Program-made: the position numbers and the translations under genes
Shown here: positions 12,101 to 23,431 of the stretch, piece after piece
Layout of the letters: the number at the start of each line of letters is the position of its first letter
Position numbering within the stretch: position 1 is the stretch's first letter
The notes under the pieces: generated by a model
The model's database searches: none
What the model was told of the DNA's origin: nothing
The model's input: only the letters and a program-made list of their open reading frames with translations
Assembly (NCBI GenBank): GCA_010015655.1
Contig: ML976718.1
Span: 310,001 to 374,000 of the forward strand
DNA length: 64,000 bases
Source of the DNA: Bimuria novae-zelandiae CBS 107.79
Taxonomy: Eukaryota > Ascomycota > Dothideomycetes > Pleosporales > Didymosphaeriaceae
Reading direction: 5' to 3'

Positions 12101-13306
12101 GAAGAGGAAGACACCGAAGCTGTCCTCGAAGTCCGCCTCCTCGGCCACTCGAAAGACTCCCTCAGCTACTCCTGGGTCCGCGACGCCGCGTCTCCCATGA
12201 AAGAAGCCCCACCACCTGTTGACGAAGACAACGACGTAGACCTCCCCGGCCACGTCGTCGGCCGCCTAGCCAAGGGCGAAAAGACCATCGAAAAGATCCG
12301 CTTCACCGCGCCCTCGGACCCCGCCGACTACGCGCTTGAAGTAAAAGTCCTCTATCACGTTCTCAGTGACCGCGACATCCCCATCTCCAAGATGCTCATC
12401 GCCGACCTCGTCTTCATAGAGCCCTTCGAAACCTCGTACGAGCTCACCCCGCGCGTGCACCCCGACCCGTGGCCCTCCTACTTCTCCCTGCCCCCCAGCG
12501 AAGCGCACGCCGCAGCAGGCGCAGGACCCTCCACTGACGCCTTCGGTATCGCGCAAAAATGGCAGCTCCGCGTGAAAATAGCATCCTACGCCGCCGCCAC
12601 CCTCGACCTCAAAGAACTCGCTGTCAAAACACACCTCGTCCACGGTGGCGCCACGTGCGCCATTAACCCAGAGTTCTACTTTGTCGACCAAACTATGGCG
12701 CCGCGCGCGCTGCACGAGTACACCTTCGCCATCGAGTGCCGCAAGAACTCGTTCGAAGAGCGGCGGCCCACGGCTATCGATACTTCGCTGAATATCCTTT
12801 GGCGTCGCGCGGCCACTTCCCCCGCTGGGGAAGGTGAACAAGGGGATATGGTGAACACGACCCTGCCCATCCCCCGCATCCAAATCCCCTCAGGCGAACC
12901 CCGCGTCCTCGCCTCCGCCCAGCCCTCCCCCTCCACCCCCTCAGTCATCCACCTCACCTACACCCTCGAGAACCCAACCATGCACTTCCTCACCTTTGAC
13001 CTCGCCATGGAGGCGTCAGAGGACTTTGGCTTCTCGGGCCCCAAGTTAAGGACTTTGCAGATCCTGCCCATGAGTAGGAGGGAGGTCGCCTATGTGCTTG
13101 TCCCCGTGAGGAAGGATGGGGAGAGGGGGGTGTGGATTGCACCTGTGTTGAGGGTTACGGATCGGTATTTTAATAAGGTGCTGAAGGTTTTGGGGACCGA
13201 GGGCGTGAGGGGTGGGAAGAAGGGGGTGGAGGTGTGGGTGCCTGGGAAGGATGGACGGGGGCCGGCACCGGGGCATGAGGAGGAGAGGGTGGTGGAGGTG
13301 GAGTGA
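9165..13306 (+). CDS. TRAPPC11: TRAPP complex subunit TRAPPC11 (foie gras / Gryzun family)
   Basis: Four exons: 9165-9440, 9661-11284, 11334-11453 and 11502-13306, give 1274 residues. Introns 2 and 3 (49 and 48 nt) are certain because they keep the frame through ELNSS-VFNGKAKYKHD and SYVSC-ISSTFVFIKNEG. Intron 1 (220 nt) is less certain, with a second possible donor at 9453. The first 130 residues contain the conserved LLQEFLSHD and LTKFRMR stretches and then PLWxAKHQD-type sequence (here PIWIAKHQDYIPSVFVAFFD). Residues about 280-560 form the helical foie gras domain (WGLRYEFKLGVFAEFRQEMD), and the C-terminal half is the beta-rich Gryzun region. TRAPPC11 belongs to TRAPPIII-type tethering complexes acting in ER-Golgi traffic and autophagy. 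Length fits fungal orthologues. Confidence 0.92.
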
Positions 13307-14053
13307 GTAGGAGTGAACCTTGCGGATGGAGGGGAATAGTTATGTTGGTCCTTCGAGCAAATTCTCTTGTTTCGCATCTACGTGGTTGCGTCGAAGCGCA
13401 GACTCCACAGCATAAGCGGCGCGGTGGGGGGTGGAAGCCCCCCGCAGTTTTGTACAATCTACCCTGTCTTTCGGTGACACCTGGGCACATTCCAGTCCCA
13501 GTAACCCCTCGCGTGCACGAAACATTGCAGTGTCGCTGACGCACGAAAAACTACAGCGACAGTCTCCGCTACCTACCCACTCCTGCACTTCAGCTCTATG
13601 CACTCTAGATGTAGCACGCAAACGCCAAAATCCCCAGTGTATTTTTCATAAACATACATGATGATAGTCAGTCAGTCACAAGTGGCCAACGGGCTCTACT
13701 TAACCCCCTGAAACACAACAGTCCACATGCCTCGTCAAAAACCTAACCGGTTGTAAACAATGACACATGTCACATATGAACAAGTACATGCACCAGAGTA
13801 CGATTTCAACCGTTCTGTTCATCAAGTCGTAACGCTCATTAACTACAAGACTCGCACCCATAGCCATGGTATACCCGCTCTAACACATTCCTCATAAGCC
13901 GTCGGCCATAAGAGCTGCACAACGAAAAAGAGTGGATAGGAACCTTCGGTCCCCCAAAAACCAACCATCAATCCCGCCCAGGTATAAAGAGCTACAAATA
14001 TGCCAAGGAACAAACAAAAGCCAAGTAAAAACAAGGGGGTAAGGATAGAGGAA
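13307..14053. other. Convergent intergenic region
   Basis: The 747 bp between the converging stops of TRAPPC11 and the DUF3824-type gene should hold both 3' UTRs. Short frames here show no conserved features. I see no repeat. Confidence 0.5.
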
Positions 14054-15802
14054 TTAATATCGTGCACTGGGCGGGGCACCCACGGGCGGCGGCGGCAGCG
14101 CACCGTAGGGGTTTCCGTCGTTGTACGCGGGACCGTACGAGTTCGGCGCTGCAGGATAGGCATACGGATTAGCCATGGCATTACCATTGAGGGCATTCAA
14201 GCGGGCCTCCTTCTCCCTGCGCTCGCGCATCTTCCTCCTCTTGCGCCGCCGCTGCTCGAGCTCGTGGACGCTGTGCCGCTGCTCGTTCATCTCTTTCCAC
14301 TCGGAGAAGGCCGACTTGATTCCGAGCGCAGCGATACCCACGGCCGCCGCGTCCTGCAGCATGTTCTTCGACTTGCGTTTGCGTGCCTCTTCCGGCGACA
14401 TCTCGCCCTCGGCAACCAGCTTGCGGCGCTTTTCGGAGGCGACCATGGAAGAATAGACACCGTGGGCAGCGTGGATGGTTGCGACCGTGGCCAGACCAGC
14501 AGTAAGAAGTTCCTTACCTCTCAGTTTCTTCCGTTTCTGCTCCATGTCGGTGGTAGACGTCGAACTAGAGCTGCTATCTCTTCGTCCGCGCGCATTACCA
14601 CCGATCATTGCGCCGGCTCCCGCTCCTGTGGCGGCTAGTCTGCGATCCGAATTAGCTCGCCCCGGCTCGGAGTAGGCGTCCATACTTCGGCTCCGGTCAT
14701 ATCCGCCGCGGGAACGGCGGCTCCGGGATGGTGGCTCATATTCGTCCGCGCTGTCGTAGGAGGGAGAGCGTTCACGCCTGGAGCGTGACTTGGAGCGTAC
14801 ACGGTCGTATAGGGCTTTGCCTGCTGCAAGAACGGCTCCACCACCCACTACTTTGCCAAGGGTGTTGTCCCCACCGTCGCGGGATCCTGAGTGCGAACGT
14901 CCGCGACCGCGAGAGCGAGAGCGACCAAAAATGGACCTGGAGCGAGAGCGCCCCCCGGGTGAAGGGGATCGCGAACCATCGCGCCCGCGAGACCGAGACC
15001 GAGGACCATTGGCAACGCGGTTAGCAAGGAGACCTCCGAGGGCAGATTCGGCGACGTGTCTCTTGCCATGTTTATCGGGGTCCTTGTCGACGAGGGCATC
15101 GATGCCCGCAGCACCGAGGGCAGCGGTGGCAATGCGCTGACCCTTCTCACCAGTCCAGGGACCGGGCGTCTTGCGGCTGCGGAAGGCTTCGACAGCACCG
15201 GCGACGATGGCGGCTTTGGCGGCTTGCTCCCACTTTTCGCCCGTCTTGCGAGAACGGCTCGGGCTGCGTGAGCCGTAGCGGCTGCTTCGACGGTCGTCGT
15301 TGTAGTATCGGTCGCTGTCGTAGCCACGTTCGCGGTCCTTCCGGTGGCGTGAGCGGGAACGGTCGCGGCCAGTCACCGCACCGATGACGCCGCCGAGGCC
15401 AGCAGACTCAGCAAAGTCCTTGACGTTGTCGACGATGGACTTGCGACGCTGCGGCTTGGGCCGCTCAGAGTACTCGGAATAGTCATCGTAGTCGCGGGGG
15501 CGCCTGCCACGGTCGTTGCGATAGTAATCGTCGTAGTCGTAGTCGCGGTGGGCAGAGCGGGTGCGGCGTGGCTCATACGTCTCGCGGTATTTGGTCTGCC
15601 GGAACTCGGTGCCACCTGGAGGGGGGAAGTCGCGGGTGACCTCTTCGATATTATCTTCGTGGCGGGGACGGTAGACTAGATCGCGCACTCCCTCTCCACG
15701 GCCGCCGCGCTCGATGTAGGTCGTCTCGGTCACATACTCGGGCTCACGCTCGCGGACGCGATCGCGACGCCGCGGACGGTCGTCGTAGCTGTACTCGGAC
15801 AT
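14054..15802 (-). CDS. RS/RE-rich protein of the DUF3824 type
   Basis: A single 582-codon exon from ATG. The first 130 residues are Arg, Asp, Tyr and Glu rich (RRRDRVREREPEYV). A repeated hydrophobic module follows: AGLGGVIGAVTGRDRSRSR, AAKAAIVAGAVEAFRSRKTPG, IATAALGAAGIDALVDKDPDKHGKRH and VVGGGAVLAAGKALYDRVRSKSRS. These glycine/alanine helices alternate with Ser-Arg stretches, which is the pattern of fungal DUF3824 proteins. After a Ser run, a second basic helical part (GKELLTAGLATVATIHAAHGVYSS, then KNMLQDAAAVGIAALGIKSAFSEWKEM) precedes a proline-rich end. Glycine-rich amphipathic helices suggest membrane or assembly contacts, perhaps at the cell cortex or septum; that is inference. The biochemical role is unknown. 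Confidence 0.85.
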   Translation of the reverse strand: MSEYSYDDRPRRRDRVREREPEYVTETTYIERGGRGEGVRDLVYRPRHEDNIEEVTRDFPPPGGTEFRQTKYRETYEPRRTRSAHRDYDYDDYYRNDRGRRPRDYDDYSEYSERPKPQRRKSIVDNVKDFAESAGLGGVIGAVTGRDRSRSRHRKDRERGYDSDRYYNDDRRSSRYGSRSPSRSRKTGEKWEQAAKAAIVAGAVEAFRSRKTPGPWTGEKGQRIATAALGAAGIDALVDKDPDKHGKRHVAESALGGLLANRVANGPRSRSRGRDGSRSPSPGGRSRSRSIFGRSRSRGRGRSHSGSRDGGDNTLGKVVGGGAVLAAGKALYDRVRSKSRSRRERSPSYDSADEYEPPSRSRRSRGGYDRSRSMDAYSEPGRANSDRRLAATGAGAGAMIGGNARGRRDSSSSSTSTTDMEQKRKKLRGKELLTAGLATVATIHAAHGVYSSMVASEKRRKLVAEGEMSPEEARKRKSKNMLQDAAAVGIAALGIKSAFSEWKEMNEQRHSVHELEQRRRKRRKMRERREKEARLNALNGNAMANPYAYPAAPNSYGPAYNDGNPYGALPPPPVGAPPSARY

Positions 15803-17040
15803 GGCGTGTGTTCAGCCCCGCAGCAGCAAAAAGGAAAGCAGAGGTTCTCGCAGTAAAGCAGGTCCTGAGAATATGGGGTTCGGTCGTCTGTAGCCTCAGT
15901 CAATATAAGCACCGAAGCAGGGCGCTTTTGGTGGCAGGTAAGCGTACCGACTACTCCGGTAATCTAGCTTTGGCGGCCTAGCTATTATAATAGTGCGGGG
16001 CCCGTCTCAGGTGGTCGCAACGAAGAATAAGGTGCCGGCAACGTACGGAACAAGATGGAGGGGTACTGTCTGTAGTTGCAGCGGCACGCAGGATGGACGG
16101 TTTATCTAAGGAACCCAGGGAAGGCTGATGACTGTGCTGAAGGCTTGGTTCTCCCTTGGTAGGGTGGCGTGGATGTTAGCAAAGGTAGAGGGGTGCGTAG
16201 TGGGTTGATTCATTATACGTCATAGCGCCTGGGGGGGCAGGGCATCTCTCACGAGCCCAACCGGCGCGGCTGAGCCCTAGCCTCCGTGCTTCAGACCGCC
16301 GGTCAGTCTTCGAAGGGCGTGACCAAAGGCAAAGGCACTGGCAGATTCGATGCAAACGTTCACCGTCGTGCGCACAGCCTGAAGGCACACTTGTATTTCG
16401 GCCCACGCCGCTCACCGGGCCTCATTCTCTGATGTTGCATCACTGTGAGAGAGACGGACGAACTGTCCTCTAGAATACCCTGGACCAGTGGGCATCACTG
16501 CACGTCTCCAGGTTCCCTCGTCCAAGACGCCGTGTTGCAGGGCGCTGCAAGGTTGGTCGAACACACCCTGCCAACTCAGCGTCAACATCGGATGACGAAG
16601 CCGGGATACATCATGGACGAATTCTGACGCCCGCATTGCGTGTCATTGGTCAGTACATCTCATGCAGCAGCTCTTGTCCATGGGTGTTTCTTGCGTATGG
16701 AAACTTGGTCACCTGTTCTTGTGAGGTCGGCGGCTTGGAGAGGCGATCTATGCTATGGCACGCGTCTATGAGGTGCCTAACAGCAGCGGCCCGGTCTCAC
16801 CTTTCGGAGCTTTGCTTGGGCTGACATGTTCCAACGACACCAAATGCTTGAAAGATCTGGCAGAGCTGGACCGCAATGATCCGAGAATAAGAGTATCGCA
16901 TACACAGAGTGATGAGCTCCTATTTTACATCTTCACACTCATATGTGTGTGGCGCCATGCAATGAGAAGGGAAACGGGTGCAAATGTCCTTGTCCAAACC
17001 GTACACACGTCTCATATGATACACGTATTCGCACATACCA
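15803..17040. other. Long intergenic region
   Basis: The 1.24 kb between the DUF3824-type start and the carrier-gene stop contains the promoter of the former and the 3' end of the latter. Frames up to 106 codons exist on both strands, but none has family features or plausible splice partners. I see no repeat or transposon end. Confidence 0.45.
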
Positions 17041-18292
17041 TTAAACCTTCTGTTCCATGCTTTCGCTCCAACTGACTTCAGCCCTGCGCAGCAGTTCTTC
17101 GTAGGCTGTCCATGCCAGCGCCGAACTAACAGCTTTCCTCGCGATCCGTAGCCCGAGCCCGTCGAAGAAGCTCCGCATGCCGCCTTCTCTGAACATCTTC
17201 TTCGCCGCCTGCACCGTATTTGTATAACGGCTCGGCATGAGTTGTATCCTCGTCTTGATCGCATCAAAAGGGTTTGTGAACGTGGTGCCCAAGCCTGAGG
17301 CCATGACACCCGAGAGGAAGTTTATCCCAGCCGAGGCGCTGGTGGAAAGATTCGCAGGCGTGGTCGGCAAGCCAGATTTCTCTTCAATCGTGGTCGCGAG
17401 ACGCGAAAGCCGTTTCTTCGATTGCTCGTAGAAGACGACGTAGAGCCCTGCGTACGGCGCATCGCGGACGGCCGTTGCACCGAAGCCGGCAAAAAAGCCG
17501 CGCAGTCCTTCGGTTCGGAATATGTCCTTAGACGCCGAAAATAGCGATGAGTACGAGTAGAGATTACTCTCGTACCGCACCTTCAACACCGTGATCGGCA
17601 TCATGATGAAGCCTGCCCATGTTCGCGCCACCGCACCCGTCGCCAGATTCGCCGTGTTGCTCAGTTTGGGTAGTGTACTCGAGTATCCATTTCCTGCCTA
17701 GATACGTGGGTACGAAGTCAGTGTCAATCCCGCGAAGTGGGGTGGGCACCTCGTGCATCTTCCAAAACCAAGTCAAAGGTTTTTGGGCTCCCTGGGACTG
17801 CAGGATAGGCAAAATGAAGGTTGATAGAGCCCGAAACTTTGACCTGGAGCTGAAGACATAACCACCCTGCATCATATTGCCACGTACCCTCGCGCCATCA
17901 CCGACAAACAAGCTGCCGCGCTCGCTGACCCGCCGCCGCAGCGCGTTCAAGCTCGAAAAATATATCGCTGAGCCGCATCCCGTACGCAGTGTGCTCGGCA
18001 GCGCCCCTCTCCAAAATTGGCGTATAGGATTCGGCCCGCTCGCTATTATCTTTATCGTCGCAAGTAGCGTGTTCTGGTGGCTCTGCTGGACGCGGGTCTT
18101 GAGTAGATCAGCAGGTTGGAGGAGGACGGCGGAGAGCATGCCCGAGCTCATGCCCGCGAAGAAGTGGACTGTAGGGTGTCAGTAGTCCACTCAAAAATTG
18201 TGCTTTGTAGCTTGAATGCTTCAATGCGAATGAAGTTGTGAGATTGCAGCTGACGTACAGGAAGACGACGAGCGCTTTGAGCCATTGGACAT
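17041..18292 (-). CDS. HEM25: Mitochondrial glycine carrier, Hem25/SLC25A38 type
   Basis: Three exons: 18292-18259, 17888-18168 and 17041-17697 (introns 90 and 190 nt), give 323 residues. The protein has the three-repeat mitochondrial carrier layout. The P-x-[DE] signature of repeat 1 is [12 protein letters not shown]. Repeat 2 carries [12 protein letters not shown], where threonine replaces the acidic residue, and repeat 3 has [14 protein letters not shown]. The start [19 protein letters not shown] is typical of SLC25A38. This carrier brings glycine into the matrix for 5-aminolevulinate synthes­is, the first step of heme formation. The short first exon (11 codons) was placed because it provides an ATG and a phase-1 donor that match the acceptor at 18168. 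The long second intron is not itself open in frame with a better product. Confidence 0.9.
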
Positions 18293-18621
18293 TTCCGCGC
18301 CGTCACGATATAAAAAACTATGAGAGGCGAAGCAATACTATATTGTGCATCGTGGTTGGCAGCGGAAGAGGCGGTGTTGTAGCTGCAGGCGGATGCTAAA
18401 AAGATGTCGGAATCGTGAACATGACGTTGTGCACAAGCCGCTACGACCCGACAAAGCGGGCGACCGGTATGCCGAAACTCCTACCCTTGCATCGTCAGGC
18501 ACCACGCTTCTGAGTTTCACTTTAGAACAGACAATTTCAATGACCAAGAAGGGAGAAGGGAATTTGAGCATCAACCATTTGCATTCGCGATCCTGATTGT
18601 CAAGATACGAGGGGTATCGCC
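18293..18621. other. Intergenic region between carrier and kinase genes
   Basis: The 329 bp upstream of the carrier gene and downstream of the kinase gene (both minus strand) hold the carrier promoter and the kinase 3' UTR. Nothing else is visible. Confidence 0.5.
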
Positions 18622-20625
18622 TTAAACCCGCAAGCCGCTCACGATTTTCGCGATCTCCCTCCGCACTTCCTCACACGTCCACCTAGCCTCGCTATCCTGC
18701 GCAACCATACCGCTGACCATTCTCTTCACCATGTCCCTCATATCTCCGCAGCCTTTGGCGAATTCCTCTTCAATATGTCCACTGCGAAGCTTTGCCAATA
18801 CATCAGCTCGCTCTGACTTGGTGCCGAAACGCTCCAGCAACTCAAATCCCACGACACCAAGTGCGAATACATCTAATTTCTCATCTACCTTGCCCACAGA
18901 TTTTGGTCGGTAGAGCTCAGTTCCTACTGGGTGCGCAGCTATAGCACTGAGCTTTGCCACCAGACCGAAGTCACCAATTCGGGGAGTGACGTGTAGGCAA
19001 TCACGCTTCGGGCAAGAAGCACAGCTAGACAGGTCTACGGATCCTGGAGGTGGTACCCGGTTCGTCGAGAATGAAAGGAAAATATTGGCTGGCTTGAGAT
19101 CGCGATGCACAACCTCGCTTTCGTGTAGATATTCCACTCCTCCAATGATCCTGTCGAGGAGCTCGAGTGAGATACAGGGGTGAAAGCAATGGTTAGGTGC
19201 TCGCTGATGTTCGGCGAGAAACGTCGCCAGATCGTTTTCGCAGAACGACATTTGAATATTGAGCGTCAAGATTGGACCTGCGGTATGTGCCGGAATCAGC
19301 TGGTTGGGCGCCTCGCTGTCCGTCACCATGCTCTCGGTCTCCTCGAGCGTGGGTTCCTGGTCTCTATGAACTGTCTCGATTTCGTCCTCATCGGCATCTT
19401 GCACAGCGCTCAGGCGAGACTTTGTGGATGAGATGGTTGCGATTGTAGCTTGGCTTGTACGGCGCGTCCTTCCTCGCTTCTTCATTTCAATTGGGCCACG
19501 TTCAGCTGCGTCCTCTGCTCCTACACCAGTGTCGCTATCCTCAAAAGTTATGCCGGCAGATTCAAGTGCACCGCGCTCAAATGGATCGTCAATGCCCATG
19601 CTACCGAAGCTGTCATATAGTGGTTCGGCAGCGCTTTCGCTGAAAGTAGGGTCAGAAGGGTGTTCCAAGAGACGATCCGGACGAGTCACCGGAGCAGTGG
19701 TGGGCAGATCGGCAACATCAGCGCGTTCTGTAGAGAACTCCATCCAAGCAGCGTAATATCGAACGATATTACTATGATCAAAGCGAGCAAGAGACCGGAC
19801 CTCCTCGAGAATAGAATGCAGCTCTTGGTCTCCACGCTCTCGGATTTTCTGCAATTTGCTGGGACTAATAGTGACCTTTTTGATGGCATAGAAAGCATTG
19901 TCCAATTTGTGTTTGACTTTGTACACTTTGCCGTAACCGCCTTTTCCGACGATCCCGATCTCTTCATATTCGCGTGCATACCGGTCGTTGTGCATAGCAG
20001 TGTAGCCTTGCACAGAGGAAGGAAGCAGATGGTAGTACTCGTTCAGTGCTTCCATATCACGCGAGAAAGCGGACGGGTTCTCAACGGGAATGCCAACAAA
20101 AGAAGGACGAGCCACCAAAGCCCCAGACACGCCCGCAGCAGCAGAGGTACCGATTGCGGTAGCAGCGGCAGTTATACCAGCCATTTGCAATCGGGTCGCT
20201 CGATTGATACCTTCTTTTGCCGCATCACGTTGCCCGCGCATTTCATCCCGCGCATAGCTAACGTCGAGCTGCGTAGCGAACTGTTGAGCGAGACCTTCGT
20301 ATGTCTGCTGGGCAAGTGCTATAACGTCCGCATCGGTCTTGCTCCTGCCCAAGTGCTCTGCGGCTTGGTTTAGGGCCTTCTCTTCCAGCAGTGAATGCAG
20401 TAATAGGTCTCGAACATTACTGCCCGTATTTGATCGCGAGATTCCAGGACGATTGGACGCTGTCGCTCCTCCAGGCTGTAAAGAAAGTGGTGCAGAAGTG
20501 GATGAGTCTAGGGTATGGATTCTCGAAACTGGGTCGGCCTCAGCACCGATACTGGTCTCTTCACGGATGCTAGACGCCTCATCTTCACTTGACGAGCTAT
20601 CTCCAGGCCTCCGAAACATTGACAT
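18622..20625 (-). CDS. PEK/HRI-like eIF2alpha kinase (Ser/Thr kinase)
   Basis: One 667-codon exon. Residues 1-215 are a Ser/acidic leader, helices, and an Ala/Gly-rich hydrophobic stretch near 148-172 that could be a membrane anchor. The kinase domain starts near 220: glycine loop GKGGYGKV (227-234), lysine motif YAIKKV, and ILEEVRSLARFDHSNIVRYYAAWME, a sequence typical of eIF2alpha kinases. A charged insert of about 150 residues follows, as in PERK and HRI. HRDLKPANIF is at 507-516 and DFG at 552-554, with a cysteine cluster (CASCPKRDC) between them. The activation segment reads GTELYRP then KSVGKVDEKLDVFALGVVGFELL, and I see no canonical APE/SPE triplet. Such kinases phosphorylate eIF2alpha to slow translation under stress; the stimulus cannot be read from sequence. 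A Gcn2 orthologue is excluded because RWD and HisRS-like domains are absent. Confidence 0.85.
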   Translation of the reverse strand: MSMFRRPGDSSSSEDEASSIREETSIGAEADPVSRIHTLDSSTSAPLSLQPGGATASNRPGISRSNTGSNVRDLLLHSLLEEKALNQAAEHLGRSKTDADVIALAQQTYEGLAQQFATQLDVSYARDEMRGQRDAAKEGINRATRLQMAGITAAATAIGTSAAAGVSGALVARPSFVGIPVENPSAFSRDMEALNEYYHLLPSSVQGYTAMHNDRYAREYEEIGIVGKGGYGKVYKVKHKLDNAFYAIKKVTISPSKLQKIRERGDQELHSILEEVRSLARFDHSNIVRYYAAWMEFSTERADVADLPTTAPVTRPDRLLEHPSDPTFSESAAEPLYDSFGSMGIDDPFERGALESAGITFEDSDTGVGAEDAAERGPIEMKKRGRTRRTSQATIATISSTKSRLSAVQDADEDEIETVHRDQEPTLEETESMVTDSEAPNQLIPAHTAGPILTLNIQMSFCENDLATFLAEHQRAPNHCFHPCISLELLDRIIGGVEYLHESEVVHRDLKPANIFLSFSTNRVPPPGSVDLSSCASCPKRDCLHVTPRIGDFGLVAKLSAIAAHPVGTELYRPKSVGKVDEKLDVFALGVVGFELLERFGTKSERADVLAKLRSGHIEEEFAKGCGDMRDMVKRMVSGMVAQDSEARWTCEEVRREIAKIVSGLRV

Positions 20626-21523
20626 TGCGCCGAAGGGTGACGAATGCCGTCTTCAAGTTTGACCGCACTCGGAAAAGGTTAGTGAGATGATCAATTAGCC
20701 CGCCGGCAAGGCTGTAGCAACAGGTACACAAGACCCCAGAATCTCTGCGGCGAGGTCGACTTGATTGGGCCCTCGATAACACAGGACCAGACCGTCTCGT
20801 ACGGAATCTTGCCGAAAGAGAATTGGCTTGGAGCGACGGCAGTTCAAAAGCCTCCAGGAACGGATGCAATATGTTTTTCAATAGAACCTTTCATTCGACA
20901 GCAAACAAAGGCCTCCGGATACGACGTTGATGTTGACTCTCGATAGAACCTTTTCAAATGGCAGTACAGCCAAAAGACAAGTCTCGGTACCGTCGTCCGT
21001 ATTGCCTGTTTAGAGGCCGCAAACAGTACCGAGATCTCTGCGAGTACGTTAGTTGAGGTCTCTCATTAAAATTGTGTGCGAGTGGGGGTTGCAGTGTGAG
21101 ACAGTTCAAGGTGCGGCTACGTGGTGTTTGATCGGGCAGTAGCGACTTCGCGCAGTTTAACCCGTGGTCGCGGGGCAGTCACGGTTGCCATGGAGTCGAG
21201 TGAATAAACAAAATGGAACATAGCAGAAGCGCATGGAAATGAAACGTGGTCACCCTCTTTCTTTAGTGATGCTGCCTGCCCACCAAAGGGCGCAGACGAC
21301 GCAACATCTGTACACGGATTCTGTTCGCCAGGACCTCCGGCAACCGAGACGCTTGACCCCTCTTAGCAAGCTTTCTTTCGCACGTGACAGCGCTGCGTGC
21401 ACCCGTGAACACGCGCAACCGCGACGGCCCGCAACACCGTTTTGAGCATATGTGGCTATTTTCCCGACATGCGCAACGAACGTCACATCATCGGCTACCC
21501 GGACTCACGTAAATCGCTCCGTA
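20626..21523. other. Divergent intergenic region
   Basis: About 0.9 kb between the kinase start and the start of the next plus-strand gene. It must carry both promoters. A short near-duplicate (TCGATAGAACCTTTCA-like at 20878 and 20940) is present. No gene or transposon end is supported. Confidence 0.45.
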
Positions 21524-22904
21524 ATGCCCCCCCGTCGTCAACTGCCGTGGGCGAACAAAGGTGCCAGCAGCAAGACCCAAGCAAAGCCGTCGCTAGCAAA
21601 GCGACCAGTTCTATCCGACATCGATGATGATTTCTTCGACGGCACTGTCTTGGGAAGCTCGTGGAAAGGTAAACGCCGAGAAGGTGGGTTTCATTCTACT
21701 GCAGTTTCTCCATATACTCACCTCACTGTACGCCAGATGCTCAAAGGTCAGACGATGAACTTCCGGAGCTCCCTTGCACGTCTAAGAGAATATCGAGAAA
21801 AAGTGGAGAGCCAAGCCGCGGTGCTCAACTGCTTTCATCTTCGCCTCCACCAATTGCCGCAGACCTTCCGCCACCAAAGACTGTGTAAGTTCTTGAATTG
21901 TCCCTCTTACAGCGATGCTAAACAGATATAGGTATATGCTCACGGGGATTGATAAGTTTGATCTTCGCGACGACGAATGGATGATGGTTGAAGATGAGCT
22001 GCTCCAAACGGCCAAGCTGTTCACACAGCACCTGCATCTCGCCGAATATGAAACACTCAAAGCGAAGATGGAAGAGCACCGGAAAGCAGCTACTGCAAGA
22101 CCCGTGGTTGCTGATGCAAAGCTGTCAGTAGAAGGGCAGTTCAAGCTTAAGGCGCGAGAACAGGCTCAGAATCAGAAGAAAGCGGTTAGAGAGGCATATT
22201 CGAGGCGCGGCGATAGTAGCGAGGACGACGAGGTACCGCCACCGCGAGTGGTCTCAACAAAGTTCAAATCATCTTTACCATCGGCGAAACCAGCGAGTAT
22301 GGCTCGATCGTTGGGTAATGCTAGACCGTTACCTACATCAAAGACCGTCTCCAGCAAAACCGCATCTGATAGCGACGATCTTGACGCGCCAAAGAGACCG
22401 CCAATAGAGACATCAAGACCTTCTGTCGCAACGGCTAAACCTCCAGAGGGCAAGGCTCCAGCGAAAGAACCCAGTTCCTTTAAAAAGCCTGCAATGCCAT
22501 CTCGCGTACAGACCAAACCAGCACGTGGACAGCGCCGGAATCTCTGGGACGATTGGGATGAGCTAACTGCAGACTCTAAAGCCACTGTCCCAGAGCCTTC
22601 GCACCCAAAGACCTCACACCGGGTCCCATCGCCGACAAAACCAGCCAGTTTGTTTACAACCTCACGGCCAGCATCGTCCTCGAAACCCGTACATACTCCA
22701 ACAGCGTCGCGAACCGGTAACGGACTGCCCAGAGCGGCGAAACTTTCGACGAACATAGAATTAGATCCAGCAGACATTGCAACGCCCTTGCGCAACCCTC
22801 TCGCTAAAGAAACAGCAGATTGGCCGGTGAAGCGAAAGGCAGACAAGGAGCGAGACGATAAAAAGAAACCGAAGTACGACGATATACCCACTTTCCTATT
22901 CTAA
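21524..22904 (+). CDS. Conserved-looking nuclear protein of unknown function
   Basis: Three exons: 21524-21683, 21737-21884 and 21932-22904 (introns 53 and 47 nt), give 426 residues. The chosen sites keep acidic/basic sequence in frame (KGKRRED, DDELPELP) and connect PPPKT to VYMLTGIDKFDLRDDEW. Residues 105-200 look like a folded helical domain (DEWMMVEDELLQTAKLFTQH, then QKKAVREAYSRRGDSSEDDE). The remainder is disordered and rich in Lys, Pro, Ser and Thr. It ends in a basic tail with KRKADKERDDKKKPKYDD and the final residues IPTFLF. The lysine-rich patches suggest a nuclear or nucleic-acid-associated role. I do not recognise the family and claim no function. An upstream in-frame ATG is less likely as start. 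Confidence 0.75.
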
Positions 22905-23431
22905 ATGCGAGAGTGCTGCAATAGCGTTTTGCAGCTTGGCTGTTGGTTGGTAGATACCCAGAATTGGACACCTTTGCTCCTAATAGCAATTGAGGTCCCA
23001 CGATCATGAGAGACAGACTCAATAGAATGCATTTAGGTTTGAACCAGCCGGAAAGTTAATTATCAATCCTCTCTTCAAATACCTACTGTTCTTATTAATG
23101 CACACACATGAATAGAACATCTCTGATCTCTGATTAGGCCCCGTACGCCCTTGGCTGATAGCCTCGCCCAAGTCGTACATGATTAAATTCGCAACATAGC
23201 AGTGGTCTTCTCACCGAAGGGCTCAACAGCCGCTCCAACGTTGTTGCCAAGCCCTATAACTGCACGGAAAGTCCGCGGACCTTCAAGCCACTTACAAACA
23301 TACTACCATGAGAACATCCACAATCCGTATTATGAAACAGCGGTGTGCACGTTCACGTTCTTAGCTTTTACTTGGCGAGCAGTCACGGACGAATTTAGGG
23401 TCGTGGACAACCTGGTTTCGTTCGTTATGGG
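22905..23431. other. Intergenic region
   Basis: About 0.53 kb downstream of the 426-residue protein gene. A plus-strand frame (23202-23435) has no family features. Nothing else is supported. Confidence 0.4.

Noticed and set aside
11662..12883. Several long minus-strand frames
   Set aside because: They are shadows of the GC-rich TRAPPC11 last exon.
14000..14638. 212-codon plus-strand frame
   Set aside because: It is the antisense shadow of the arginine-rich DUF3824-type gene; codon bias of that gene opens the complementary frame.
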